Shown piece by piece: positions 57,833 to 64,000 of a DNA stretch of 64,000 nucleotides. Origin of the DNA: Amycolatopsis mediterranei (GTDB taxonomy: Bacteria > Actinomycetota > Actinomycetes > Mycobacteriales > Pseudonocardiaceae). The translations under genes and the position numbers were made by a program. The notes beneath the pieces were generated by a model. The model was not told where the DNA came from and did not search any database. It saw only the letters and a list, made by a program, of their open reading frames with translations. The stretch is from contig NZ_CP100416.1 of the NCBI RefSeq assembly GCF_026017845.1, forward strand, positions 7,249,749-7,313,748, given 5' to 3'. How positions within the stretch are numbered: position 1 is the stretch's first letter; every line of letters begins with the position of its first letter.

Positions 57833-58507
57833 TCAGGAGTGCAGGTCGGCCGACAGGCGGAGGGCGTCGTCGGCGATCTTCTCGATCAGGTCCTTGTCCT
57901 TGTGCTTGGCGTAGAAGTCGGCCAGCACGATCGTCGTGTTCGTGCCCTCGACCTTCGACGCGTACGCCGAATCCTTGCCGCTCACGCTCGGGGTTCCCGA
58001 GGCCGCGAACGTCTTGTCGCGGACCATGTCGGTGACGTTGCCGGTGCCGTCCTTCTCGGTCAGGGCCTTGAGCGCCTTCGCCTTGGCCGAGTCCGGCATC
58101 CCGACCACCACCACCGACACCAGCGCCTTCGCGCCGCCCGACTCCGTCGTGTACAGCGCCCTGACCAGCGACTGGCACGGGTTGTCCTTGAAGAAGTCCT
58201 GGGTGTCGTCGAAGGACTTCGCAACGCAGTCGGTGGACTTCTCCGGCCCGGCGACCGGGGTGAACTTGAACTGCCCGGTGTTCTGCGCCGGCGGCTGCGC
58301 GACCGGCTTGTCCGGCGTCGAGTCGTGCCGGATCAGGAACCACAGCAGCCCGGAGACGACGGCGATCGCGACCAGCCCGGCGCCCTTGAGGAGCAGGGAC
58401 CGGGTGTCGCGAGCCGGCGGCCCCGGCACGGGCGGCCGGGGCCGCGGGGGCACCGCGCCCAGCGGGGCCGTGTCGGACGGGCCTGGGGTGAAATGCGCAC
58501 CAACCAC
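57833..58507 (-). CDS. Single-pass membrane protein of unknown function
   Basis: A 224-residue protein. A cytoplasmic Pro-rich N-terminus (PLGAVPPRPRPPVPGPPARDTRS) precedes one helix (LLLKGAGLVAIAVVSGLLWFLI, about 38-60) and an outer domain with two Cys (STDCVAKS, DNPCQSL). DTQDFFKDNPCQSLVRALYTTESGGAKALVSVVVVGMPDSAKAKALKALTEKDGTGNVTDM is the best-ordered stretch. Relatives occur widely in Pseudonocardiaceae, but no function is assigned. The GTG at 58507 is the likely start. Its start faces the hairpins at 58534-58591. Confidence 0.72.
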   Translation of the reverse strand: MVGAHFTPGPSDTAPLGAVPPRPRPPVPGPPARDTRSLLLKGAGLVAIAVVSGLLWFLIRHDSTPDKPVAQPPAQNTGQFKFTPVAGPEKSTDCVAKSFDDTQDFFKDNPCQSLVRALYTTESGGAKALVSVVVVGMPDSAKAKALKALTEKDGTGNVTDMVRDKTFAASGTPSVSGKDSAYASKVEGTNTTIVLADFYAKHKDKDLIEKIADDALRLSADLHS

Positions 58508-58533
58508 GGGGTCATACGGTAGTGCTCTTCCTG

Positions 58534-58591
58534 GGGGCTCTGCCCCCAGACCCCCGCCGGGGGCTTCGCCCCCAGGCCCCCAGAGGGGTAG
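58534..58591. repeat. Two GC hairpins between two minus-strand genes
   Basis: CTGGGGGCTCTGCCCCCAG (58534-58552) and CTGGGGGCGAAGCCCCCGG-type sequence read on the other strand (58555-58582) are two adjacent hairpins, each with a GGGGGC/GCCCCC stem. They lie after the aminotransferase stop (58611) and before the membrane-protein start. They probably terminate the aminotransferase transcript. Confidence 0.6.
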
Positions 58592-58610
58592 TCCACCCTC
58601 GTTCCGAGGT

Positions 58611-59624
58611 TCACTCGAATGCGGGTAAGACGCGTTCGACGTCGTCAGGGGTGTTGTAGAGGTGGAAGCCGACCCGCACCCGGCCGCCGCGGACGCTCGA
58701 CACGATGCCCGCCTCGGCCGCCCGGGCCGGGTCGCCTTCGAGCGACACGATCGCGGTGCCGCGTGGCGGCATCCCGAGCTTCTCCAGCAGTGTGTCCGCG
58801 AGGCCGACGTTGTGCGCCTGGACCTGGGCGAGGTCGAGGCCGGCGAAGTACTCCAGGGCCACCGCCGAGCCGACCTGGGCCAGCCAGGCGGGCGAGAGGT
58901 CGAACGCGCGGGCGTCGCCGGCCAGGCGCAGCGGGAGGCCGTAGACCGTGGCCCACGGGTCCTCCCCCGCGTACCAGTTCGCCGCGACCGCGCGGGTGCG
59001 CTCCTGCGCGTCCGGCCGCACCGCGAGCCATGCGCTGCCGCGCGGCGAGCCGAGCCACTTGTAGCCCGTCCCGGCCACCCAGTCCGCCCAGGCGAGGTTC
59101 AGCGGCAGCCAGCCGACCGCCTGCGTCGCGTCGAGCAGCACCGCCGCCCCGGCGGCGTCGGCCGCGGCACGCAGCGCCGGGAGGTCGGCGATCCGGCCGT
59201 CGGCGGACTGGACGACGCTCACCGCGACGACGTCGTGGCCCTCGACCCGCGACGGCAGCTCGTCCAGGGGCACGTCGGTCACCGTGACGCCGGGGTGCAC
59301 CGCGAAGGGGAACGTCACGCTGGTGAAGTCGCCCTCGGCGGTGAGCACGCGGGTGCCGTCGGGCAGCGCCGCGGCGACGTTGGCGATGAGCTGCGAGACC
59401 GACGCGCCGCTCGCGACGCGCCCGGGCTCGACGCCGACCAGCCGGGCGAACCCGGCCCGCGCCCGCGCGACGTGTTCGTCGAACTCGTCCGGCCGGATCG
59501 CGCCGGTCCGCCACCGTTCCACCGATTCGGCCACCGCCTCGGCCACCGGCGCGGGCGGGATGCCCACGCTCGGCGTGTTCAGGTATCCGGACGGGACGGC
59601 GAAGTCGGTTCCGAAGGCACGCAT
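58611..59624 (-). CDS. Aminotransferase class V (PLP) protein
   Basis: A 337-residue PLP enzyme related to cysteine desulfurases and isopenicillin N epimerases. GYLNTPSVGIPP is the N-terminal region. VAVSVVQSADGRIADLPALRAAADAAGAAVLLDATQAVGWLPL holds the cofactor Asp and Gln. WVAGTGYKWLGSPRGSAWLAV contains the Schiff-base Lys. The N-terminus is short, with no extra domain. ATG at 59624 follows the usual opening. The substrate is unknown. Confidence 0.87.
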   Translation of the reverse strand: MRAFGTDFAVPSGYLNTPSVGIPPAPVAEAVAESVERWRTGAIRPDEFDEHVARARAGFARLVGVEPGRVASGASVSQLIANVAAALPDGTRVLTAEGDFTSVTFPFAVHPGVTVTDVPLDELPSRVEGHDVVAVSVVQSADGRIADLPALRAAADAAGAAVLLDATQAVGWLPLNLAWADWVAGTGYKWLGSPRGSAWLAVRPDAQERTRAVAANWYAGEDPWATVYGLPLRLAGDARAFDLSPAWLAQVGSAVALEYFAGLDLAQVQAHNVGLADTLLEKLGMPPRGTAIVSLEGDPARAAEAGIVSSVRGGRVRVGFHLYNTPDDVERVLPAFE

Positions 59625-59665
59625 GCTCCGAGCCAAGCAGATCCGGCCGGGCCGGCTCACCCGAA

Positions 59666-60430
59666 TTACGGCAGGAGCGCGGTGACGTCGGCGTAGGACG
59701 GCGGGTTCAGCGGCAGGTCACGGCCGTCGCGCACGGCCAGCGCCGTTTCGGCCGCGGCAGCGAGGGCCATCCGGTACGGCAGCGAACCGAGGCTGATCCG
59801 CGCGACGCCCAGCTCCGCCAGCCCGGCCACGGTGACCTTGCCCGGCAGGAACAGCAGGTTGAGCGGCAGGCCGGCGCCGACGATGCACTCGACGTCCGCC
59901 GGCTCGGCGAGACCGGGCACGAAGACGCCGTCCGCGCCCGCCGCCGCGTACGCCCGCACCCGCCGCTCGGCCTCGGCGAGCGAGCGGTCACCCACCCAGT
60001 GCGTGTCGGCCCGTGCGTTGACGAACAGGCCGGGCACGCGCTCCTTGACCGCCGTGACCAGGGCGCACTGGACGTCGACCGTGGCGAGCGAGCCGTCGGC
60101 CCGGCCGTCTTCGAGGTTGACGCCGACCACCCCCGCCTCGGCCAGCTCGGCCGCGAGGTCGGCGACCGCGGCCGGGTCCGCGCTGAAGCCGTCGGCGATG
60201 TCGACGCTGACGAGCGCGTCCAGCCGCGCCAGCCGGGTGGCGAGGGCGACGGTCGCGTCGCGCGTCGACGGTGCCCCGTCCGGCTCCCCTGCCGCCGCCG
60301 AGACGCCGAGGCTGGTCGTGCCCAGGGCGCGGAAGCCCTGCGCGGCGAGGAAGGCGCCGACGCCGAACTCCCACGCGTTGGGCAGCAGCAGCGGGGATCC
60401 GGGAACGTGCAGGGCACGGAATTCGTCCAT
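59666..60430 (-). CDS. Isocitrate lyase / PEP-mutase superfamily protein
   Basis: A 254-residue TIM-barrel enzyme. LLLPNAWEFGVGAFLAAQGFRALGTTS, LVSVDIADGFSADPAAVADLAAELAEAGVVGVNLEDG (with the metal-binding D-x-E motif region), VNARADTHWVG and GVFVPGLAEPADVECIVGAGLPLNLL are typical of the oxaloacetate decarboxylase / PEP phosphonomutase-like branch. The substrate cannot be assigned. It lies 41 bp from the aminotransferase gene on the same strand, so they may share a transcript. Confidence 0.85.
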   Translation of the reverse strand: MDEFRALHVPGSPLLLPNAWEFGVGAFLAAQGFRALGTTSLGVSAAAGEPDGAPSTRDATVALATRLARLDALVSVDIADGFSADPAAVADLAAELAEAGVVGVNLEDGRADGSLATVDVQCALVTAVKERVPGLFVNARADTHWVGDRSLAEAERRVRAYAAAGADGVFVPGLAEPADVECIVGAGLPLNLLFLPGKVTVAGLAELGVARISLGSLPYRMALAAAAETALAVRDGRDLPLNPPSYADVTALLP

Positions 60431-60439
60431 GCCCCGAAC

Positions 60440-61459
60440 CTAGGCCCGGGTCGCTTCGGCGGGCACCGAAGCGAACTGGGTCAGCACACCCGGGACGGCC
60501 TCGACCGCGAAGGCGAGCCCTTCGGCGGCATCGGCGTCGCGGATCGCGTAGGCGCCGGCGCCCGCCGCGGTGGTCGCGGTGAACGTCGCCAGCCCGCGAC
60601 GGCGCTGGAAAACCGACTGCTGCACGGTCCAGCCGATCACCTCGTCCCGCGTCAGCACGGCCGTGCTCCGCCGGACCGAACCCGCGCGCAGCACCAGGTA
60701 GCGGCCGCGCGAGCCGTGCCCGAGACCGCGGTAGGCGTCCAGGGCGAGCAGGACGGCCGCCGGCAGCGCGACGACGGCGAGCACCCCGCCGAGCACGAGC
60801 AGGACGCCGGTGAGCAGCGTGCCGAGCAGCAGCAGGACGAGCACCGGCGCGAGCACGGCCGCCGACGCCCAGCGCAGCCGCCGTCCGCGCGCCGCCGTCG
60901 GGTGCGCCACCAGCGCGAGCGCCTCGAGGCGGTCGCCCAGGACCTTCGCCGCGAGGTCGTGCGCCACGGCCCGCGGCGCCGCGGGCAGGAGCGTCTTGGA
61001 TTCCGTCTTGTCCTCGTCGTCCCGCGGCATGCCGGTGGCGATGGCGTCCAGCCGTGCGGCGCCGGCGAGCCGGGCCCCGAGCGGCTCGACCAGTTCGATG
61101 CCGCGCAGGCGCCGCTCTTCGACGGTGGTCGAGCGGGTGGTGAGCAGCCCGCGGCGGACGTGCAGGGTCCCACCGGGTTCGCGGTCCAGCCGGTAGTGCC
61201 ACCACATTTCGGCGAACAGTCCCACGGCACCGGCCACGCCGGCGACCATCGCCAGGGTCGGCAGGAGCAGGGTGCTCGCGGTCAGCGGGAGGTCGCCGAA
61301 GAGGTCGAGCAGCCACTTCAGCAGCCCGCCGCCGGCCCCGAACCAGTCCGCGACCTTGAACAGGGTCCCGAAGGCGGCCAGGCCGAGCGTCGGTGCGACG
61401 AAAGACACCGGCGCGTAACGGATCCAGCGTGGGTCGAGTGTCGCAAGTGGACCGTCCAC
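60440..61459 (-). CDS. Bacterial PH-domain (bPH2/YdbT-like) membrane protein, 5'-truncated
   Basis: A 339-residue frame from GTG at 61459. DPRWIRYAPVSFVAPTLGLAAFGTLFK and LTASTLLLPTLAMVAGVAGAVGLFAE are membrane segments. HVRRGLLTTRSTTVEERRLRGIELVEPLGARLAGAARLDAIATG is a bPH2 domain, and a second membrane hairpin and bPH2 (YLVLRAGSVRRSTAVLTRDEVIGWTVQQSVFQRRRGLATFTATT) follow. Relatives start with another bPH2 domain, ending in an EALRAELL-like stretch. Upstream in frame, without a usable start, the same EALRAELLHRL is visible (about 61477-61512) and then homology stops at the TetR remnant. The gene has apparently lost its 5' third. Confidence 0.72.
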   Translation of the reverse strand: MDGPLATLDPRWIRYAPVSFVAPTLGLAAFGTLFKVADWFGAGGGLLKWLLDLFGDLPLTASTLLLPTLAMVAGVAGAVGLFAEMWWHYRLDREPGGTLHVRRGLLTTRSTTVEERRLRGIELVEPLGARLAGAARLDAIATGMPRDDEDKTESKTLLPAAPRAVAHDLAAKVLGDRLEALALVAHPTAARGRRLRWASAAVLAPVLVLLLLGTLLTGVLLVLGGVLAVVALPAAVLLALDAYRGLGHGSRGRYLVLRAGSVRRSTAVLTRDEVIGWTVQQSVFQRRRGLATFTATTAAGAGAYAIRDADAAEGLAFAVEAVPGVLTQFASVPAEATRA

Positions 61460-61512
61460 GGTGGCCGGTGCCGGGAGCCGGTGCAGGAGCTCGGCGCGCA
61501 GGGCTTCGGCGT

Positions 61513-61645
61513 CCGCTCTGGCAGCGCCGGGTGCAGATCGCCGAGGCGCTGCAGCGGCTGACCACGCGGGCCGGGCTGGAAGGCGTCAGCCTGCGCCAGG
61601 TCGCGGCCGAAGCGGGCATGTCCATGGGGTCGGTGCAGCACTACT
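61513..61645 (+). pseudogene. TetR N-terminal remnant ended by the 21-bp repeats
   Basis: RRVQIAEALQRLTTRAGLEGVSLRQVAAEAGMSMGSVQHYF is the helix-turn-helix of an AcrR/BetI-type TetR regulator. The frame then runs into the 21-bp repeat array at 61646, giving RVDPGITRVDRSRTRR and a stop at 61725. The ligand-binding domain is absent. Upstream the frame overlaps the bPH2 gene in antisense without a good start. A deletion or rearrangement joined this fragment to the truncated bPH2 gene. Confidence 0.7.
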
Positions 61646-61763
61646 TCACGCGTGTCGACCCCGGGATCACGCGCGTCGACCGTTCCCGCACACGCCGTTC
61701 GTGCGCGAAGGGTCGACACGCGTGATTGAGGAGCCGACACGCGTGATTGCCGGGACGACACGG
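61646..61763. repeat. Inverted arrays of the 21-bp repeat (cluster 3)
   Basis: Units in one direction start at 61646 and 61667 (TCACGCGTGTCGACCCC-like). After a degenerate centre, units in the opposite direction start at 61707 and 61728 (GGTCGACACGCGTGATT), with a partial unit after 61749. This is the same two-armed layout as cluster 2. Units are 21 bp exactly. The array begins at the codon where TetR homology is lost. Nothing else is recognised between 61764 and 61855. Confidence 0.85.
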
Positions 61764-61855
61764 TCAGGGGGTGACCGAGCCCTGGGAGTCCGCGATCGCC
61801 CAGAGCAGGACGGCCTCGGTCGCCGGGTCGGCCGGATCGGAGGGACGACACGACG

Positions 61856-62506
61856 TCAGCCGCCGCCGCCGGAGGCCGCGGAGATCGCGGCCGTTCGGGC
61901 GGCGCGGAGTTCGCGGATCACCTTGCGCAGGGCCGGGACCGCGGCACCCGCCTGCTCCGCCAGCCGGGCGAGCCGGTCGCGGTGGCGGCGGCGCTCGGCT
62001 CGCGGGAGCACCTCGCTCAGATCGACCGCCGCGGCCAGCGACGTCAGGGCCGCGACGTCCGCGGACACCGGCGCGTCACTGCGCAACGCCGCCCGCACCT
62101 CGTCACGCAACGCGGCCGCGGCAGCCGGCTCGCGGACCTCCGGACGGCGACGCGGGAACAGCCCCAGCACGCGGGACGTCCGCAGCGTGAGCACGCCGGC
62201 CGCGTCCAGCTGGGCCTCCAGCGAGTGCAACGTCCCGCGCGCGCCGCGGCGCACCCAGGCGCGCCACTTCCGGTGCGGTTCGGCGGTGAGCTCGGCGAGC
62301 AGGTCGTCGAGCACCAGGTGCCCGGTGCCGCCGGCGCCGGTCACCGCCGGACGGCCGCCGTCGTCGGCGACCTGGCCGCGCAGCACCAGGTCCGTCAGCG
62401 CCGCCGCGCGGACCAGCAGCGCCACGCGCTCGCGATCCGGCAGCCGGTTGCGCGCGGTGTCGCACGCCAGCAGGTACGCCCGCGCGGGCAAAGACAGCTC
62501 GGTCAT
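61856..62506 (-). CDS. GPP34 (GOLPH3-like) family protein
   Basis: A 216-residue soluble alpha-helical protein. MTELSLPARAYLLACDTARNRLPDRERVALLVRAAALTDLVLRGQVADDGGRPAV is the GPP34 opening. HLVLDDLLAELTAEPHRKWRAWVRRGARGTLHSLEAQLDAAGVL and DVAALTSLAAAVDLSEVLPRAERRRHRDRL are further family segments. Eukaryotic GOLPH3 binds PI4P and Golgi enzymes. Bacterial GPP34 proteins are abundant in actinomycetes, but their function is unknown. ATG at 62506 fits the family start. Confidence 0.88.
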   Translation of the reverse strand: MTELSLPARAYLLACDTARNRLPDRERVALLVRAAALTDLVLRGQVADDGGRPAVTGAGGTGHLVLDDLLAELTAEPHRKWRAWVRRGARGTLHSLEAQLDAAGVLTLRTSRVLGLFPRRRPEVREPAAAAALRDEVRAALRSDAPVSADVAALTSLAAAVDLSEVLPRAERRRHRDRLARLAEQAGAAVPALRKVIRELRAARTAAISAASGGGG

Positions 62507-62676
62507 CTCGGTTCCGTCCCTCGTCGTCGGGTCCCCAGTCCACCCGTTCCAGGGCGCCGGGGGGAACCGGACGACGGCGGTGCTCGCGGAGACGAACGTT
62601 GCCGGAGCCCCCGGCCGGCTGCAACTTTGGTTGCGCATCCGGGGCGGCGGCCCGGAACAGCGGTTACCGTGACCGC

Positions 62677-63912
62677 GTGACCACCGCCCGGCGGCCGCTG
62701 TGGCCGAGCCGCTCCGACGCCTCCTGGCTGATCTTCGCGGCCCTCGCGTTCGCCGGGATGAACATCCTGTTTTTCGTCTTCGGCGACCGGACGACCGGCC
62801 CGTGGGGCCCGGCGGCCGGGCTGGTCCTGCAGCTCGTCTGCGACTTCACGTTGGTGCTGCTGTTCCGGTTCCCCGGCCCGGTGTGCGCGTTCGTCACCGC
62901 GGCGGCGTTCGCGATGCTCGCGTCCGACACCTTCGCGCCCGGCCTGCTGGTGCCGGTCCACCCGCTCGCCCTGTCGACCGTGCCGGCGATCACCCCGGTG
63001 ATCCTGTCCCAGGCGGCCCGGGTGCTGGACAAGCGGACCGTGCTGTGGGTGGCCGGTGTGCTGGCCGTGATCGCCGCGCGGCCGTGGACGCCGAGCTGGG
63101 CGACGACGCCGTTCGGCCTGCTGAACACCGCGCTGCCGGCGCTGGCCTCGCTGTACTTCGAAGCCCGCAAGCAGCTGCTGCAGTCGCTGCGCGACCGGGC
63201 CGAGCGCGCCGAGCGCGAGCAGCACCTGCTCGCCGAGCAGGCCCGGGCGGCGGAACGGCGGCGGCTCGCGGGCGAGATGCATGACGTCGTCACGCACCGG
63301 CTGAGCCTGATGGTGCTGCACGCCGGCGCGCTCGGGGTGACCTCGGCCGACCCGGCGGCGCGGACGGCGGCCGAGGACATCCGCCGGGAAGGCGCGCTGG
63401 CGCTGGACGAGCTGCGCGACCTCGTCGGCGTCCTGCGCAACGGCGCCGAGACCGGGCCGCGGACGCTCAGCCCGGACCAGCCCGTCGATCCGGCCCGGCT
63501 GGTCGAGGAGTCCCGCTCGGTCGGGGTGGCGACGGACCTCGTGGTGGACGGCGATCCGGCGCAGGTGTCGCCGACCGTCGCGCGCACCGCATACCGGCTC
63601 GTGCAGGAGGCGCTGACGAACGTGCGCAAGCACGCGCCCGGCGCGTCGGCGACGGTTTCGCTGCGCTACCACCCGGGCGGCGTGGACGTCTCGGTGGGCA
63701 ACACGGCGGCGGCGCGCCCGCCCGACCCGGCACTGGCGGGCAGCGGTTCCGGGGCCGGCCTGGCCGGGCTGCGGCAGCGCGTCGAACTGGTCGGCGGGCG
63801 CTTCGACGCCGCCCCGGCACCCGGCGGCGGGTTCCGGGTCGGTGCGATACTGCCCGCCTACGTCCCGACGGCGGAAGGCACGCACTGTGATCCCGGTGCT
63901 CGTGGTCGATGA
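62677..63912 (+). CDS. Two-component sensor histidine kinase (NarL/HisKA_3 type)
   Basis: A 411-residue membrane kinase. About five membrane helices (roughly 16-158) are followed by a coiled linker (EARKQLLQSLRDRAERAEREQHLLAEQARAAERRRLAGE). The HisKA_3 box GEMHDVVTHRLSLMVLHAG has His202 as phospho-acceptor. The HATPase domain has EALTNVRKHAPGA (N box) and GAGLAGLRQRVELVGGRF (G box). No PAS or other sensor domain is visible, so the membrane part is likely the sensor. GTG at 62677 is the start. It overlaps the response regulator by 26 bp. Confidence 0.9.
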   Translation: MTTARRPLWPSRSDASWLIFAALAFAGMNILFFVFGDRTTGPWGPAAGLVLQLVCDFTLVLLFRFPGPVCAFVTAAAFAMLASDTFAPGLLVPVHPLALSTVPAITPVILSQAARVLDKRTVLWVAGVLAVIAARPWTPSWATTPFGLLNTALPALASLYFEARKQLLQSLRDRAERAEREQHLLAEQARAAERRRLAGEMHDVVTHRLSLMVLHAGALGVTSADPAARTAAEDIRREGALALDELRDLVGVLRNGAETGPRTLSPDQPVDPARLVEESRSVGVATDLVVDGDPAQVSPTVARTAYRLVQEALTNVRKHAPGASATVSLRYHPGGVDVSVGNTAAARPPDPALAGSGSGAGLAGLRQRVELVGGRFDAAPAPGGGFRVGAILPAYVPTAEGTHCDPGARGR

Positions 63913-64000
63913 CGAGCCGATGGTGTGCGCGCACCTGCGCACGATCCTGGGTTCGGCGGACGACATCGAGGTCGTCGCCCAGGCCGCCGACGGCGCCGAA
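63887..64000 (+). CDS. LuxR/NarL-type response regulator, N-terminal part (runs off the window end)
   Basis: The visible 38 codons begin VIPVLVVDDEPMVCAHLRTILG and end QAADGAE. VVDDEPMV supplies the acidic pair of a receiver domain; the phospho-acceptor Asp lies beyond the window. The GTG start at 63887 is inside the end of the kinase gene, so translation is coupled. A LuxR-type DNA-binding domain is expected from the kinase class but is not visible. Confidence 0.85.
   Translation, partial: MIPVLVVDDEPMVCAHLRTILGSADDIEVVAQAADGAE

Noticed and set aside
61764-61855. Continuation of the 21-bp repeats
   Set aside because: Only scattered GGGACGACAC fragments remain and no regular 21-bp spacing can be followed.

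Overview
The window is chromosomal DNA from a high-GC actinomycete, most likely a member of the Pseudonocardiaceae close to Amycolatopsis. The evidence is very high GC, many GTG starts (one TTG), DUF5753/DUF397 gene pairs, and the gene order ftsK - RNase J - dapA - thyX - dapB - pepR - pnp - rpsO - ribF - truB - dinF - nrnA - rbfA - infB - ylxR - nusA - rimP. That order is shared with mycobacteria and most other Actinobacteria. The genus is an inference, not read from a marker gene.

Layout. 1-1.3 kb: 5' part of rimO and an argA-type acetyltransferase. 1.3-4.7 kb: an accessory insert (secreted phospholipase A2, nitroreductase, secreted protein, and a RloA/RloB ATPase-Toprim defence pair of visibly lower GC). 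4.8-20.9 kb: ftsK, plsC-like and wrbA-like genes, a tandem pair of secreted C-terminally anchored paralogues, two transporters, a substrate-binding/von Willebrand fusion, RNase J-dapA, a membrane Ser/Thr kinase and an Nramp metal transporter. 21-31.4 kb: thyX, a ribbon-helix-helix/DUF4097 pair, an AlkX/YcaQ-like DNA glycosylase, GNAT, GtrA and membrane proteins, a DUF5753/DUF397 pair, and a divergent LysR/decarboxylase-like pair. 31.4-40 kb: dapB, pepR, pnp, rpsO, 2'-5' RNA ligase-like, an HTH regulator, ribF, truB. 40-44.9 kb: GNAT, VOC, MFS, MATE (dinF-like), nrnA. 44.9-50.8 kb: an insert between nrnA and rbfA (Trm11-like methyltransferase, flotillin plus a small NfeD-like protein, TetR plus methyltransferase, secreted protein, gene remnant, lipoprotein esterase). 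50.8-56.8 kb: rbfA, DUF503, infB, ylxR, nusA, rimP. 56.8-64 kb: DUF4439 lipoprotein, membrane protein, class V aminotransferase, PEP-mutase-like, a truncated PH-domain protein, a TetR remnant, GPP34, and a two-component system cut by the window end.

How the genes work together. The core is mainly RNA and protein synthesis: NusA, IF2, RbfA, RimP, YlxR, S15, PNPase, RNase J, TruB and oligoribonuclease. Lysine/diaminopimelate genes (dapA, dapB), thymidylate (thyX), flavin (ribF) and chromosome segregation (ftsK) sit among them. Several junctions are start/stop overlaps that imply translational coupling (dapA-RNase J, dapB-membrane protein, rimP-nusA-ylxR, thyX-ACT protein, TetR-methyltransferase).

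Most unusual non-coding content. (1) Three clusters of a 21-bp tandem repeat (18978-19082, 42305-42460, 61646-61763); in two of them the units run in opposite directions towards a centre, and the third lies exactly where a TetR gene loses homology. (2) A long perfect palindrome built on GTGAATGACTCATTC, present twice (7389-7445 and 43859-43911). (3) A 62-bp GC-rich unit repeated in tandem between rimO and argA with a relative at 23.8 kb. No tRNA, rRNA, CRISPR array, transposase or integrase was recognised.
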